Below are positions 8,337-16,059 of a stretch of 64,000 nt of DNA, one piece after another. This DNA comes from Pyrodictiaceae archaeon. Its GTDB lineage: Archaea; Thermoproteota; Thermoprotei_A; Sulfolobales; Pyrodictiaceae. The translations under genes were made by a program, and so were the position numbers. Location: positions 748,880 through 812,879 of the forward strand of contig JALVSY010000007.1 in NCBI GenBank assembly GCA_027036135.1. Reading direction: 5' to 3'. Each line of letters opens with the position of its first letter. Within the stretch, counting starts at the first letter, position 1. Under the pieces are notes generated by a model. That model was not told the DNA's origin and did no database searches. It saw only the letters and a program-made list of their open reading frames with translations.

Positions 8337-8884
8337 CTCCTTGACCCACGCCTCATTTCCACCAATAATCGATGAACAATGCTCTCCACAGCGTCTGCCT
8401 GGTTTGTTGCAGGGCACGCGTTTATGCAGAGCCGGCAAGCCCTACATTTCTCTGGGTTTATCCTTGGTAGGGGCTCTGTGAAGGCGTTGTAGGGGCAGCT
8501 TTCTTTGCAGAGGCCGCAGCCGAGACAGTAGGAGGCCATATAGAGCGCTGCCGCTGCTGCCCTCGCTGCCTTGGCTGCTCCGCGCCTATTCCTTACGCGC
8601 TCGGGGTTCCTTATCTCGATTCGGCCCGTTGTGCTTACTAGTATCTCTGCGTCACTGTCCTCGTCTAGTAGGAGTGTCTCGTTGCCCCAGGTCTCTAGTA
8701 TTCTTAGCCCGGTCGCCTTGGCGAGGCCCGGCAATAGGCTGGGCTCGATAGCGTCGTGAAGCGTTATCGTTGCTACGAGGCTCCGGCCTCGCCGAGAGTA
8801 CTCCAGGGCTGCCGATACGCCGCGGTTCAGCTTCTCTAGTAGCTTGTCGGGGTCTAGCCCAGCTCTCCTGGCCAGGAGCCTGGC
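8333..8884 (-). CDS. C-terminal two-[4Fe-4S] ferredoxin segment of the interrupted PAPS-reductase-like gene
   Basis: This 183-codon open segment is in the same frame as the upstream PAPS-reductase-like gene, separated from it only by TAG 8885-8887. It begins ARLLARRAGLDPDKLLEKL, then has a small domain (SLVATITLHDAIEP) and two ferredoxin clusters: CLGCGLCKESCP and CRACRLCINACP. There is no ATG or GTG near its beginning; the first start is TTG 8734, which would cut into the domain before the clusters. The segment is thus best read as the tail of a ~657-residue protein. If independent, it would be a ~133-residue ferredoxin from 8734. Its stop shares the CTAG at 8333-8336 with the PaREP1 gene. 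Confidence 0.65.
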   Translation of the reverse strand, partial: ARLLARRAGLDPDKLLEKLNRGVSAALEYSRRGRSLVATITLHDAIEPSLLPGLAKATGLRILETWGNETLLLDEDSDAEILVSTTGRIEIRNPERVRNRRGAAKAARAAAAALYMASYCLGCGLCKESCPYNAFTEPLPRINPEKCRACRLCINACPATNQADAVESIVHRLLVEMRRGSRS

Positions 8885-10306
8885 CTAAGAAGGGTAGCTG
8901 AATCTCCACCTCCATAGCCCCAGCGTGATCCACTCGCTCGGCAAGTCTCGGCGACGAGCATAGCTCCTTAGAAAGCTTGTCCACTTCTCCCATAGATCTG
9001 GGTGGCGTTTCTTAACTATCTTGAACTCTGCTAGCCTGCTTACGGGGCACATGTAGCACCCTATGCGGTCAAACCCTTCCAGGTACAATGGGTGGAGCGG
9101 TAGTCTCCGGTAGTGTATGTAGAGGTAGACCTCTAGGCTACTCCACCTCTGAATAGGGAGGGCTACGTAGTGCCTACCACGGGCAGCTGTACCGCTCTCA
9201 GCTAGTCGGGGCGAGAGTGCTCTCTGGGTACTCTCTGCTCCCCGTTGCCCAGTTACGACGAGTATCCTCTTGTCCCTGGGGAACTCACTGAATACCCTCG
9301 GGAGGACGCTCATCTTGAGGTACTTCGTGCACCACCTATAGTCCCTGGCTGGGGGCCCGTAGAGCCTCGCTGCCCGCCAGAAGGCCTCTGAGCCAGGGGA
9401 TGCCTCGTGATGAGTAAACCCGAGAGCCCTAACTATCTTGTCTATGGTCTCGAGGCTCTCAGGGTGCTCGATACCAGTATCGATGCTATAGCTGTGCTCT
9501 ACCCCCGCTCTCATAGCAATGCTGGCCGCTACCGTGCTGTCCTTCCCGCCGCTGACAGCGCTAACAGCCCAGAAGCCATGAATCCTTATTGTCTCCTGGA
9601 GCCAGGTCGTTGCCTCCTCTTCTAGCTCCTCTAGCCATTCCCTGTTAACCTCGACGGCCTCGTCTAGGCTGAGGGGGCGGGGGTTATGCCTCCACTCTAT
9701 TCTACGGTTCCTCGCCCAGGCCTTAACCACACGTATTGCGCCGTCCTCGAGTACTCTTCCAACACCATAGCTTGGGCCACGCCCCACAAGTACGACGAAG
9801 TTTCCGGGGCCGGGCTTCTCGCCTCGGAGCCCCTCTCGGAGAACAGCGCCACTACGGAGCCGGGCCCTGGTCTCAACAACAGTCCCCAGCTCCTCGTTGG
9901 CGAGGATCTCTGCGCCGACACGGTCTGGGCGAAACCTCCACCTATCCTCTAGGGGCTCGTAGAAGAAGAGACCAACCGTGTGCCCATCGACGAGGACCTC
10001 GTATGCCGCATCGACGCCCTGGACGGGGTTAAACAATGCGAAACTGGATGGCGAGCCAAGGAGTCTCTTGGCAGCCTCTTTGCCGTGCTCGCGCTTGGCT
10101 GCTTCGTAGAGCTCTCTCCTCTCCTTGGGCCACGCTGGCCTAGCATCACCCGGTGGAGCCATCTTGACCTCAACAGTCCTTGAGCCACAGCGGGGACAGC
10201 GCTCCCTGCCAAGAACAGGGGCGCCGCAGACAGGGCACCAGCGCAACCTTGGCACGTATCTCCGGAAGATGCGTAGCGCTGCCTCCCCCTTTACCCGCTT
10301 AACCAC
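8885..10306 (-). CDS. PAPS reductase/PP-loop family protein with zinc ribbon and PUA-like region
   Basis: 473 residues from GTG 10306. Residues 24-40 form a zinc ribbon (CPVC...CPRC), followed by a PUA-like region around 100-205. The PP-loop SGGKDS lies at about 252-257, followed by the CysH-family core with WCTKYLK, VTGQRGAEST and GCYMCPVSR. Archaeal relatives are annotated as phosphoadenosine phosphosulfate reductases and usually carry a C-terminal ferredoxin, which here lies just beyond an in-frame TAG. The reaction is uncertain: it could be sulfur assimilation or a thiolation-type PP-loop reaction. Cys residues in the C-terminal half could bind a metal or FeS cluster. Confidence 0.8.
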   Translation of the reverse strand: MVKRVKGEAALRIFRRYVPRLRWCPVCGAPVLGRERCPRCGSRTVEVKMAPPGDARPAWPKERRELYEAAKREHGKEAAKRLLGSPSSFALFNPVQGVDAAYEVLVDGHTVGLFFYEPLEDRWRFRPDRVGAEILANEELGTVVETRARLRSGAVLREGLRGEKPGPGNFVVLVGRGPSYGVGRVLEDGAIRVVKAWARNRRIEWRHNPRPLSLDEAVEVNREWLEELEEEATTWLQETIRIHGFWAVSAVSGGKDSTVAASIAMRAGVEHSYSIDTGIEHPESLETIDKIVRALGFTHHEASPGSEAFWRAARLYGPPARDYRWCTKYLKMSVLPRVFSEFPRDKRILVVTGQRGAESTQRALSPRLAESGTAARGRHYVALPIQRWSSLEVYLYIHYRRLPLHPLYLEGFDRIGCYMCPVSRLAEFKIVKKRHPDLWEKWTSFLRSYARRRDLPSEWITLGLWRWRFSYPS

Positions 10307-10404
10307 ACTAACGTCTGCCCTCGCATAGCCAGGCTAGGCTATCTCGTCACTATCCTCTTATTTCCTCCTCGTTTGGGCTGTTAGCCCACAAGAGAACTCA
10401 TTAA

Positions 10405-10418
10405 TTAACACGTGTTAA
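10405..10418. promoter_or_regulatory. perfect 14-bp palindrome, candidate operator
   Basis: TTAACACGTGTTAA is a perfect palindrome of form TTAAC-N4-GTTAA. It lies about 55 nt upstream of the TATA-like CATTATAACA (10472-10481) that would serve the octaheme cytochrome gene. A second site of the same form occurs at 26024-26037 beside another cytochrome gene. Confidence 0.45.
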
Positions 10419-10533
10419 AGCTATGGTCTGCTCCGAAAAGTTAAGGTTGCAACGCTAAAACCAATGCCCCGCATTATAACATAGACTACCCGGACAACAA
10501 GGTAACGATGCACTATAAGAGGGAGGACAAGCC

Positions 10534-13188
10534 ATGAACATGAAATACCTATTTCTAGCCCTTTCGATAATAGCATTGTTAGTCCTCCCCTACATAGGAT
10601 TAATGGCGCCAGCCCACGCTGAGGACTACCAGGGCCCAGAGCCAAGGATGGGAAATGCGAGCATTAAAGAACTCCAACAGCTGTTAAAAAGCAACATAGT
10701 TAGCCCGCAAACGAAGGCTTGTATAGCATGCCACATAAAGTATACGCCTGGCATCGTCTACCAATGGCTAAATAGCGCTCACGCCCATCACCCCGCCATG
10801 GATGCAGCTGAGCTATACAAGGCGATAGGCGCCACCCAGTGGATAGATAAGATAAGCCCCAAGTTCAAGAACTACCACTATGTAGTAGGCTGCTACGAGT
10901 GCCACGGCATGTTCGCCGACAAGAATAGACCAGATGTATTCAACCACTTCGGCTTCAAAATAGTAACAATAGTAACCAGGAAGGATTGTGCACAATGCCA
11001 CCCTAAGGAGAACGCGGAGATAAGCTGGACATGGCACGCCACCGCCACTCTACACGCTACCTTCCTTCCATGGTACAAAGGCATACTAACATACGCAGCC
11101 AAGGTTCTAGGAGCCAACCCATTCGGTAACACTGAGCAGAAGAAACTATACGAGGAGTATTTCCCGCCATACTTGACCGAGAAACGTGACCAGCAACCAG
11201 TCTACTGGAACTTCTACGAAAAAATAGCTAAGGCAATCTACGACTACTTCAACCACAAGGCGACAAGCGAGGATATGCAGATAATAAACATGCTAAAGAA
11301 GGCAACCGGTATGATATCACCCTATGATAAGGACTTTAAGAACTGGATAAGCCCGCTATGGCCAGCAAGCGGCACGCTAAATACAACAGTACTGGAGAGA
11401 GACCATGTAGCAATAACAGTACCGGCGCTAGGGCTAGAGAACGGAACATACACTATCTACAACCCAATGAGTCATCCATGGTTCAGGAACGCTTACATGT
11501 ACCATGCATGTATAGAGTGCCACGGCTCCATAGTTATACCATACAAGGTTGTAACAGTAGATGTGAACGGCCTACCAACAAGACTGATGCTTTACTGGGG
11601 CTGGCCAAGCGTTGGAGCAGGACGCGTGGATCCAGACGGTAGCATAGGTACATGCACCGCCTGCCACGATGCCCACATGTTTAGCATAGCTCAAGCAAGA
11701 CATCCATGGACATGTGGCCGCTGCCACCTGGGCTATGATCACCCACAGATAGAGATCTATGAGGAGAGCGCACACGGCAATATAGAAAATGCTTACGGCA
11801 AGTATTATAACTGGGAGCACCTACCATGGCGCGTAGGCGTTGACTTCATAGCACCAACGTGCGCAACATGCCATATGAGCACTATAGCTGTAGTGTATCC
11901 AAATGGTACGGAACGCATAGTTGTAAAGGGTACGCACGATTTAGAGGCTAGATTAGTATGGGATGAGACACACTTCTTTGCAGTACCAAAGCCAATCATA
12001 CCAGACAAGGTGCAAGAGGCACTATTCCTGCACTACAGCGTGCTGAAAGGCGATCTAGGTGCTGTATTAAAAGCACACGAGGAACTGGTGAAAGAAGGGG
12101 CACCGATAAAGTGGCCAGTATACTGGGGCATAAAGATAAGCGAAGGCTATAAGCCAGGCCAGTTTGGCTTCCCAAGACTACTTAACATACAATTCACCGG
12201 CACACTAGCGCAGCACCGTGAGGAGATGAAGAAGGTATGTGAGCTATGCCACAGCATCCCGTGGGTAAACAACTACTTCAGAACAGCCGATCAGAACATG
12301 ATAGACTATGACGTAGTAGCGCACTTTGCGTTCAACCTACTAAAGCTAGCATGGAAGCTAGGCATACAGCACAAGAACAACTTAATGGACGAGTACATGG
12401 AGTGGTGGTGGTACTACATCTGGCACCACCAGGGCAGAAGATGGAGAATGGGCGCCTTCATGATGGGGCCTGATTACGCACACTGGTTCGGTATCGTTGA
12501 CACGATGAAGGCGCTAATGAAGATGACGGAATACTTTGATACAGCACTAAAGATTAGAGAATTACAAATGGAGATAGCTGCACTAAAGAAGCAGGCAACC
12601 GGAGCGCCATACATGCCGGGAGTACAAGCACAAATAGCACAGCTGCAACAACAGCTACAACTACTTGAATCACGCCTACAAGCACTACAAGCACAAGTAC
12701 CAGTAATACAGCAGCAGATAAGCAAACTAGATATGGACTTCAGCAAGAATGCAGCAAAGACACAGCAGAGCATTGCACAGATACATGAGAGCATACAAGA
12801 ATTGATGGCACAAATAGAGCAGCTAGCGAAGCAGCTACCATCAGCCCCGCAGAAACAAGAGATAGAGAAACTTGTAGCAGATATAGAGCAGACAATTAAC
12901 AAAATGCAGCAAATAGAGCAGCAGGTAAGTACTGCTGCAATGGCTGCAAAAGAAGCCAAGACTGAGGCAGCAAAGGCGAGCGAGGCAGCAGCAGCAGCCA
13001 AGAGCGCTGCGGCGGCAGCTAAGAGCACCGCTGGAGCAGCCTATGAAAAGGTAACAGAATTATCAAGCCAGGTCCACAGTCTAAGGACAAGTGTAGAGAA
13101 CATGGCTAGGGCTGCATTCGCGATAGGTGTTATAGCAATAGTTATAGCAATAATAGCTGCTGTGGTTGCCTTTATAAGAAGGGGCTAA
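10534..13188 (+). CDS. HAO-like octaheme cytochrome c with coiled-coil tail and C-terminal membrane anchor
   Basis: A signal peptide (residues 1-29, ending AHA) precedes eight CxxCH heme sites at residues 63, 120, 152, 326, 374, 394, 443 and 569. Heme spacing and PTCATCHMS resemble the hydroxylamine oxidoreductase/octaheme nitrite reductase group; an HAO-related octaheme protein is known from the crenarchaeon Ignicoccus. From about 665 to 855 there is a Gln/Ala-rich coiled coil, absent from classical HAO, then a transmembrane anchor (about 862-881) ending FIRRG. Predicted to stand outside the membrane and to oxidise or reduce N- or S-compounds, or to carry electrons to an external acceptor. 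GGGAGGAC precedes ATG 10534. Confidence 0.9.
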   Translation: MNMKYLFLALSIIALLVLPYIGLMAPAHAEDYQGPEPRMGNASIKELQQLLKSNIVSPQTKACIACHIKYTPGIVYQWLNSAHAHHPAMDAAELYKAIGATQWIDKISPKFKNYHYVVGCYECHGMFADKNRPDVFNHFGFKIVTIVTRKDCAQCHPKENAEISWTWHATATLHATFLPWYKGILTYAAKVLGANPFGNTEQKKLYEEYFPPYLTEKRDQQPVYWNFYEKIAKAIYDYFNHKATSEDMQIINMLKKATGMISPYDKDFKNWISPLWPASGTLNTTVLERDHVAITVPALGLENGTYTIYNPMSHPWFRNAYMYHACIECHGSIVIPYKVVTVDVNGLPTRLMLYWGWPSVGAGRVDPDGSIGTCTACHDAHMFSIAQARHPWTCGRCHLGYDHPQIEIYEESAHGNIENAYGKYYNWEHLPWRVGVDFIAPTCATCHMSTIAVVYPNGTERIVVKGTHDLEARLVWDETHFFAVPKPIIPDKVQEALFLHYSVLKGDLGAVLKAHEELVKEGAPIKWPVYWGIKISEGYKPGQFGFPRLLNIQFTGTLAQHREEMKKVCELCHSIPWVNNYFRTADQNMIDYDVVAHFAFNLLKLAWKLGIQHKNNLMDEYMEWWWYYIWHHQGRRWRMGAFMMGPDYAHWFGIVDTMKALMKMTEYFDTALKIRELQMEIAALKKQATGAPYMPGVQAQIAQLQQQLQLLESRLQALQAQVPVIQQQISKLDMDFSKNAAKTQQSIAQIHESIQELMAQIEQLAKQLPSAPQKQEIEKLVADIEQTINKMQQIEQQVSTAAMAAKEAKTEAAKASEAAAAAKSAAAAAKSTAGAAYEKVTELSSQVHSLRTSVENMARAAFAIGVIAIVIAIIAAVVAFIRRG

Positions 13189-13221
13189 CCAAATAGCAAT
13201 AAGCCTCCATCCACACTAACA

Positions 13222-13240
13222 TTTTTTAACATTCTTTTTT
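13222..13240 (+). terminator. T-rich transcription terminator candidate
   Basis: Two T runs (six T's each, ATTTTTT and TTCTTTTTT) lie 34-52 nt after the octaheme gene stop. Archaeal RNA polymerase terminates at such tracts without a hairpin. Confidence 0.4.
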
Positions 13241-13333
13241 CAAGACCTAAATAATTTATAAGAAACTTACCGACTTTAAAATAATATTACTGACTAAAAG
13301 GATGGCGATAGGGAAAGAGATCGGTATTTAAGT

Positions 13334-14869
13334 GTGAGATTCTTGAAAAATGAATATATCGTGATCACTATAGCTATATTAGTGATATTGATGTTAACCT
13401 TAGCGCCTAGTATACTGATTGCTCAAGAAAACAGCTTCCTTAGTAAGTCATACATCTTCATCTCCTTGAGACCCCTCTTAGGAAAGAATTCATGGCAGGT
13501 AAACATTAGTGCAGACATAGAAGAAAACCTTTTCAGATGCAAAGGCGTGGTGAGGGCAAACCCGTATTATAGGGAGACAAGGGCGGTATCAGCAACGCTT
13601 CTCTCTGTACCACTATATTATGTCCTTGACTCAGTATGTCCTAACCTCACTCTTCTACTCGATGTCATAAAGCCAACTGGACTCGTTCACATAGTTATCA
13701 ATGTCCCTAGGAATTATTATATATATACTGCAATGGATTCTCGGGGATACGGTTCTCACGGAAAGTATGTGTTACTGCTTGGATTGTTCACTCATCAATA
13801 CCTATTTGATGGAATAGTTGTTGCTTCAAAAAGGTACTATAAAGCTGCTAGGATTTATAGAATTACTCTTATAGAGCCACGCGGTTCTGCATATAATTAT
13901 ACGCTTGTAGCCAGAGTCGTGGAATGTGTTAGTGGTTTTCTTCGCAAAGAGTTAGGGCCTAGCAATCGTAACCCCGTAGTGGTAGTTATTGCTGCTGGTT
14001 GGGATCATCCATATATGTTGACCGGGGTAGGATATAGCCTTGGTGGCGTCATATATATCAAGCCGGGCTCGGACCTAGGTAGTCTTATTCATCTTATTGC
14101 GCACGAGACTGTGCATAGCTGGATAGGGAAAGGTAAACTGCAAGGAGGACCAAGTCTAGTAGAGGGGGCCGCTGAGCTATTATCCCTATTAGCTCTCTCC
14201 TCCTGCAACAAGGAAATGTATAAAAAGGATCTCCTCTACGAAGTGATGAGCCAAAAAGCTAACCCTTACAATGTCTGGCTCCGACTCCACGCAGCAATAA
14301 GAGAGGCCTCCATATATGCTTGTAGAAGGGATCTCTATATTAAGGCACTTCACTTACTCTATGAACGGGGAAAAAAGAACGCCAATATATTCGATCTATT
14401 GATGACTATTAAGAAGTTAGCGAATAATTACAGTTGCCTAGACACTCTCGAGAAATACCTAGGTAGGGCATTATTAAACATAGGAAACGAATCGCTAAAA
14501 GAATTACTAAATACTTCACTAAAACAAGGAAATCAAGAAATAACACAATACTCCGTAACTAGTACTCGAATAATACGCACAACAGCATTAAAAACAAGTG
14601 CCGAGACCTTGATAAGATATCGTCATTTCACCAATAGCACGAATAGACCATTAAGAATACATGAGCGTGAGTTAACACGTGGCAAAGAATATAATAGTAC
14701 GGATACCAGGCACACTATAAACCGTATTAGTAACACAGAGCATAGCTTCAGAATAGTAAAAACCTGTGTCTTTAGTAATAAGCATAGTCTCTACTTGCTA
14801 GCCTTGTTAATCATAATTGTACTCAGCATTATTATCTATAATGTGCTGATAAGTAAATATTATATTTAA
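13334..14869 (+). CDS. membrane-anchored gluzincin-type metallopeptidase-like protein
   Basis: 511 residues from GTG. The N-terminal segment (VITIAILVILMLTLAPSIL) is a signal or membrane anchor, and a second hydrophobic segment sits at the extreme C-terminus, so the body probably faces outward. The centre has HLIAHETVHSWIG with VEGAAELL some 16 residues later: HExxH plus a downstream Glu, the gluzincin (M1-like) zinc site. The C-terminal third is Asn/Thr-rich and likely a glycosylated stalk. Base composition is more AT-rich than the flanking housekeeping genes. It lies between the octaheme cytochrome and the cytochrome maturation genes; a role in processing exported proteins is possible but not shown. 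Confidence 0.65.
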   Translation: MRFLKNEYIVITIAILVILMLTLAPSILIAQENSFLSKSYIFISLRPLLGKNSWQVNISADIEENLFRCKGVVRANPYYRETRAVSATLLSVPLYYVLDSVCPNLTLLLDVIKPTGLVHIVINVPRNYYIYTAMDSRGYGSHGKYVLLLGLFTHQYLFDGIVVASKRYYKAARIYRITLIEPRGSAYNYTLVARVVECVSGFLRKELGPSNRNPVVVVIAAGWDHPYMLTGVGYSLGGVIYIKPGSDLGSLIHLIAHETVHSWIGKGKLQGGPSLVEGAAELLSLLALSSCNKEMYKKDLLYEVMSQKANPYNVWLRLHAAIREASIYACRRDLYIKALHLLYERGKKNANIFDLLMTIKKLANNYSCLDTLEKYLGRALLNIGNESLKELLNTSLKQGNQEITQYSVTSTRIIRTTALKTSAETLIRYRHFTNSTNRPLRIHERELTRGKEYNSTDTRHTINRISNTEHSFRIVKTCVFSNKHSLYLLALLIIIVLSIIIYNVLISKYYI

Positions 14870-15007
14870 TTTGGCTCAGACATAAAAAAGTGTTCCTACA
14901 AGCACTGAGTAAAACTTATTGATGCCTTCGATAATAGAGTTATTTGGATAGCTAGCAAAGAGTCTAAAAAGCTATCTTAGCCATTATGATGATTGAGAGG
15001 TGGGCTC

Positions 15008-15865
15008 TTGATAAATCAATCAGCCGTAGTATTCTGTCTTACACAGATACCGGGATGCCCGTTACAAATGCTTATGAGAAAAACCGTGGAGTCCTCCTTA
15101 AACGAGACTAATAACACTAATAACAGTACTAGTAACTCTATGAATATCGTCCTAAACATGGTTTCAGGGATCGCTGGTCGTGTTCTCCGTGCTGGTCTTC
15201 ACCGAGAAGAAGGCTATACTGAGATCTGGCTGCGCATAAGTGGTGCTAGTGGTTACCTAGATCTATTCGAGAATAAAATGAGACAAGAAGAAGGGGTTGC
15301 TTTTCAAAAAATCTTTAGTAATAAGTTTAATACCGTATATCGGATACTAATAGAACATAATAAATGCCCATGTGCTAACGATAAAGTTACTCATTGCCCA
15401 TTATTAAAGGCTATGCCTGGAGCCATGGTAAAGTCTAGCATTATTACGCCGTACGGACTCCTCTGCGAATTCTTGGTCGCTAAGAGCAGAGTTATCTCAG
15501 AGTTAAAGCAGCGCGGCTGTAAGATACTCCTAATGCACGAGATAAATGGCTATGACTTCATGCTGACCCAGAAACAAGAACTCGCCATTATATATGCTTA
15601 CCTCATGGGCTATTATCACTTTCCGCGCAAAGTCAGCCTTAAGGAATTGGCAGCTAAGCTGGGTTTATCTGTTTCAACTCTTGCCGAATTGCTTAGAAAA
15701 GCTGAGGCAAAAGTTATTGATGCTTACATAAGGCATGAGTTACCTCATTATCTTGTAGGTCTAGTGATGAGCAAGAGCACCTATAGAGATTTTGTTGAAA
15801 ACCAATTTGGTTCAAAACATGAGGAGAAGAAAGAGAAAGTGTTAGTTGAGGCCAAGACTAGCTAG
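15008..15865 (+). CDS. HTH_10 (Bat-like) transcription regulator
   Basis: The C-terminal part has the HTH_10 arrangement: LTQKQELAIIYAYLMGYY, then VSLKELAAKLGLSVSTLAEL and LLRKAEAKVIDAYI, as in archaeal bacterio-opsin-activator-type regulators. The N-terminal sensory part contains several Cys: FCLTQIPGCP and a cluster NKCPCANDKVTHCP, which could bind a metal or sense redox state. TTG 15008 is preceded by GAGGTGGG; TTG 14993 is an alternative. Its place just before the Trx-cyt c-CcdA and ccm genes makes it a candidate regulator of the respiratory block (inference). Confidence 0.72.
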   Translation: MINQSAVVFCLTQIPGCPLQMLMRKTVESSLNETNNTNNSTSNSMNIVLNMVSGIAGRVLRAGLHREEGYTEIWLRISGASGYLDLFENKMRQEEGVAFQKIFSNKFNTVYRILIEHNKCPCANDKVTHCPLLKAMPGAMVKSSIITPYGLLCEFLVAKSRVISELKQRGCKILLMHEINGYDFMLTQKQELAIIYAYLMGYYHFPRKVSLKELAAKLGLSVSTLAELLRKAEAKVIDAYIRHELPHYLVGLVMSKSTYRDFVENQFGSKHEEKKEKVLVEAKTS

Positions 15866-15916
15866 AAGTACTTATTAACTAGAATATGTCTCGGCCCTTA
15901 TCTATTTCTTCGATGC

Positions 15917-15937
15917 CTACTTAATGAGAGTAAGTAG
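15917..15937 (+). promoter_or_regulatory. perfect 7-bp hairpin in the leader region of the CcdA-fusion gene
   Basis: CTACTTA and TAAGTAG pair around a 7-nt loop. A second, overlapping pairing GCCTACT/AGTAGGC spans 15915-15952. It may be a terminator of the regulator gene, an attenuator or a protein site; no known riboswitch is recognised. Confidence 0.3.
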
Positions 15938-16059
15938 CTGCATGAGTAGGCTCCTTAAACGGCGTTGATGAAGCGCCAAACATTTTTCGGAGAAGAGTGA
16001 TAAGAGCTGTAGAGCCACTATGTGCCTTATGATGGGCCTCGAAGGGAGGATGCACGATA

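Noticed and set aside
8885-8887. TAG as a pyrrolysine codon
   Set aside because: No pyl genes or PYLIS-like element are visible and such use is not known in this group; mutation or readthrough is simpler.
8652-8993. 113-codon minus-strand frame spanning the reductase TAG
   Set aside because: It is an off-frame shadow; its residues are Pro/Arg-rich and cross the junction without any domain, while the in-frame continuation encodes ferredoxin clusters.
12474-13028. 184-codon minus-strand frame rich in Cys, Ser and Ala
   Set aside because: It is the antisense of the Gln/Ala-rich coiled coil of the octaheme cytochrome.
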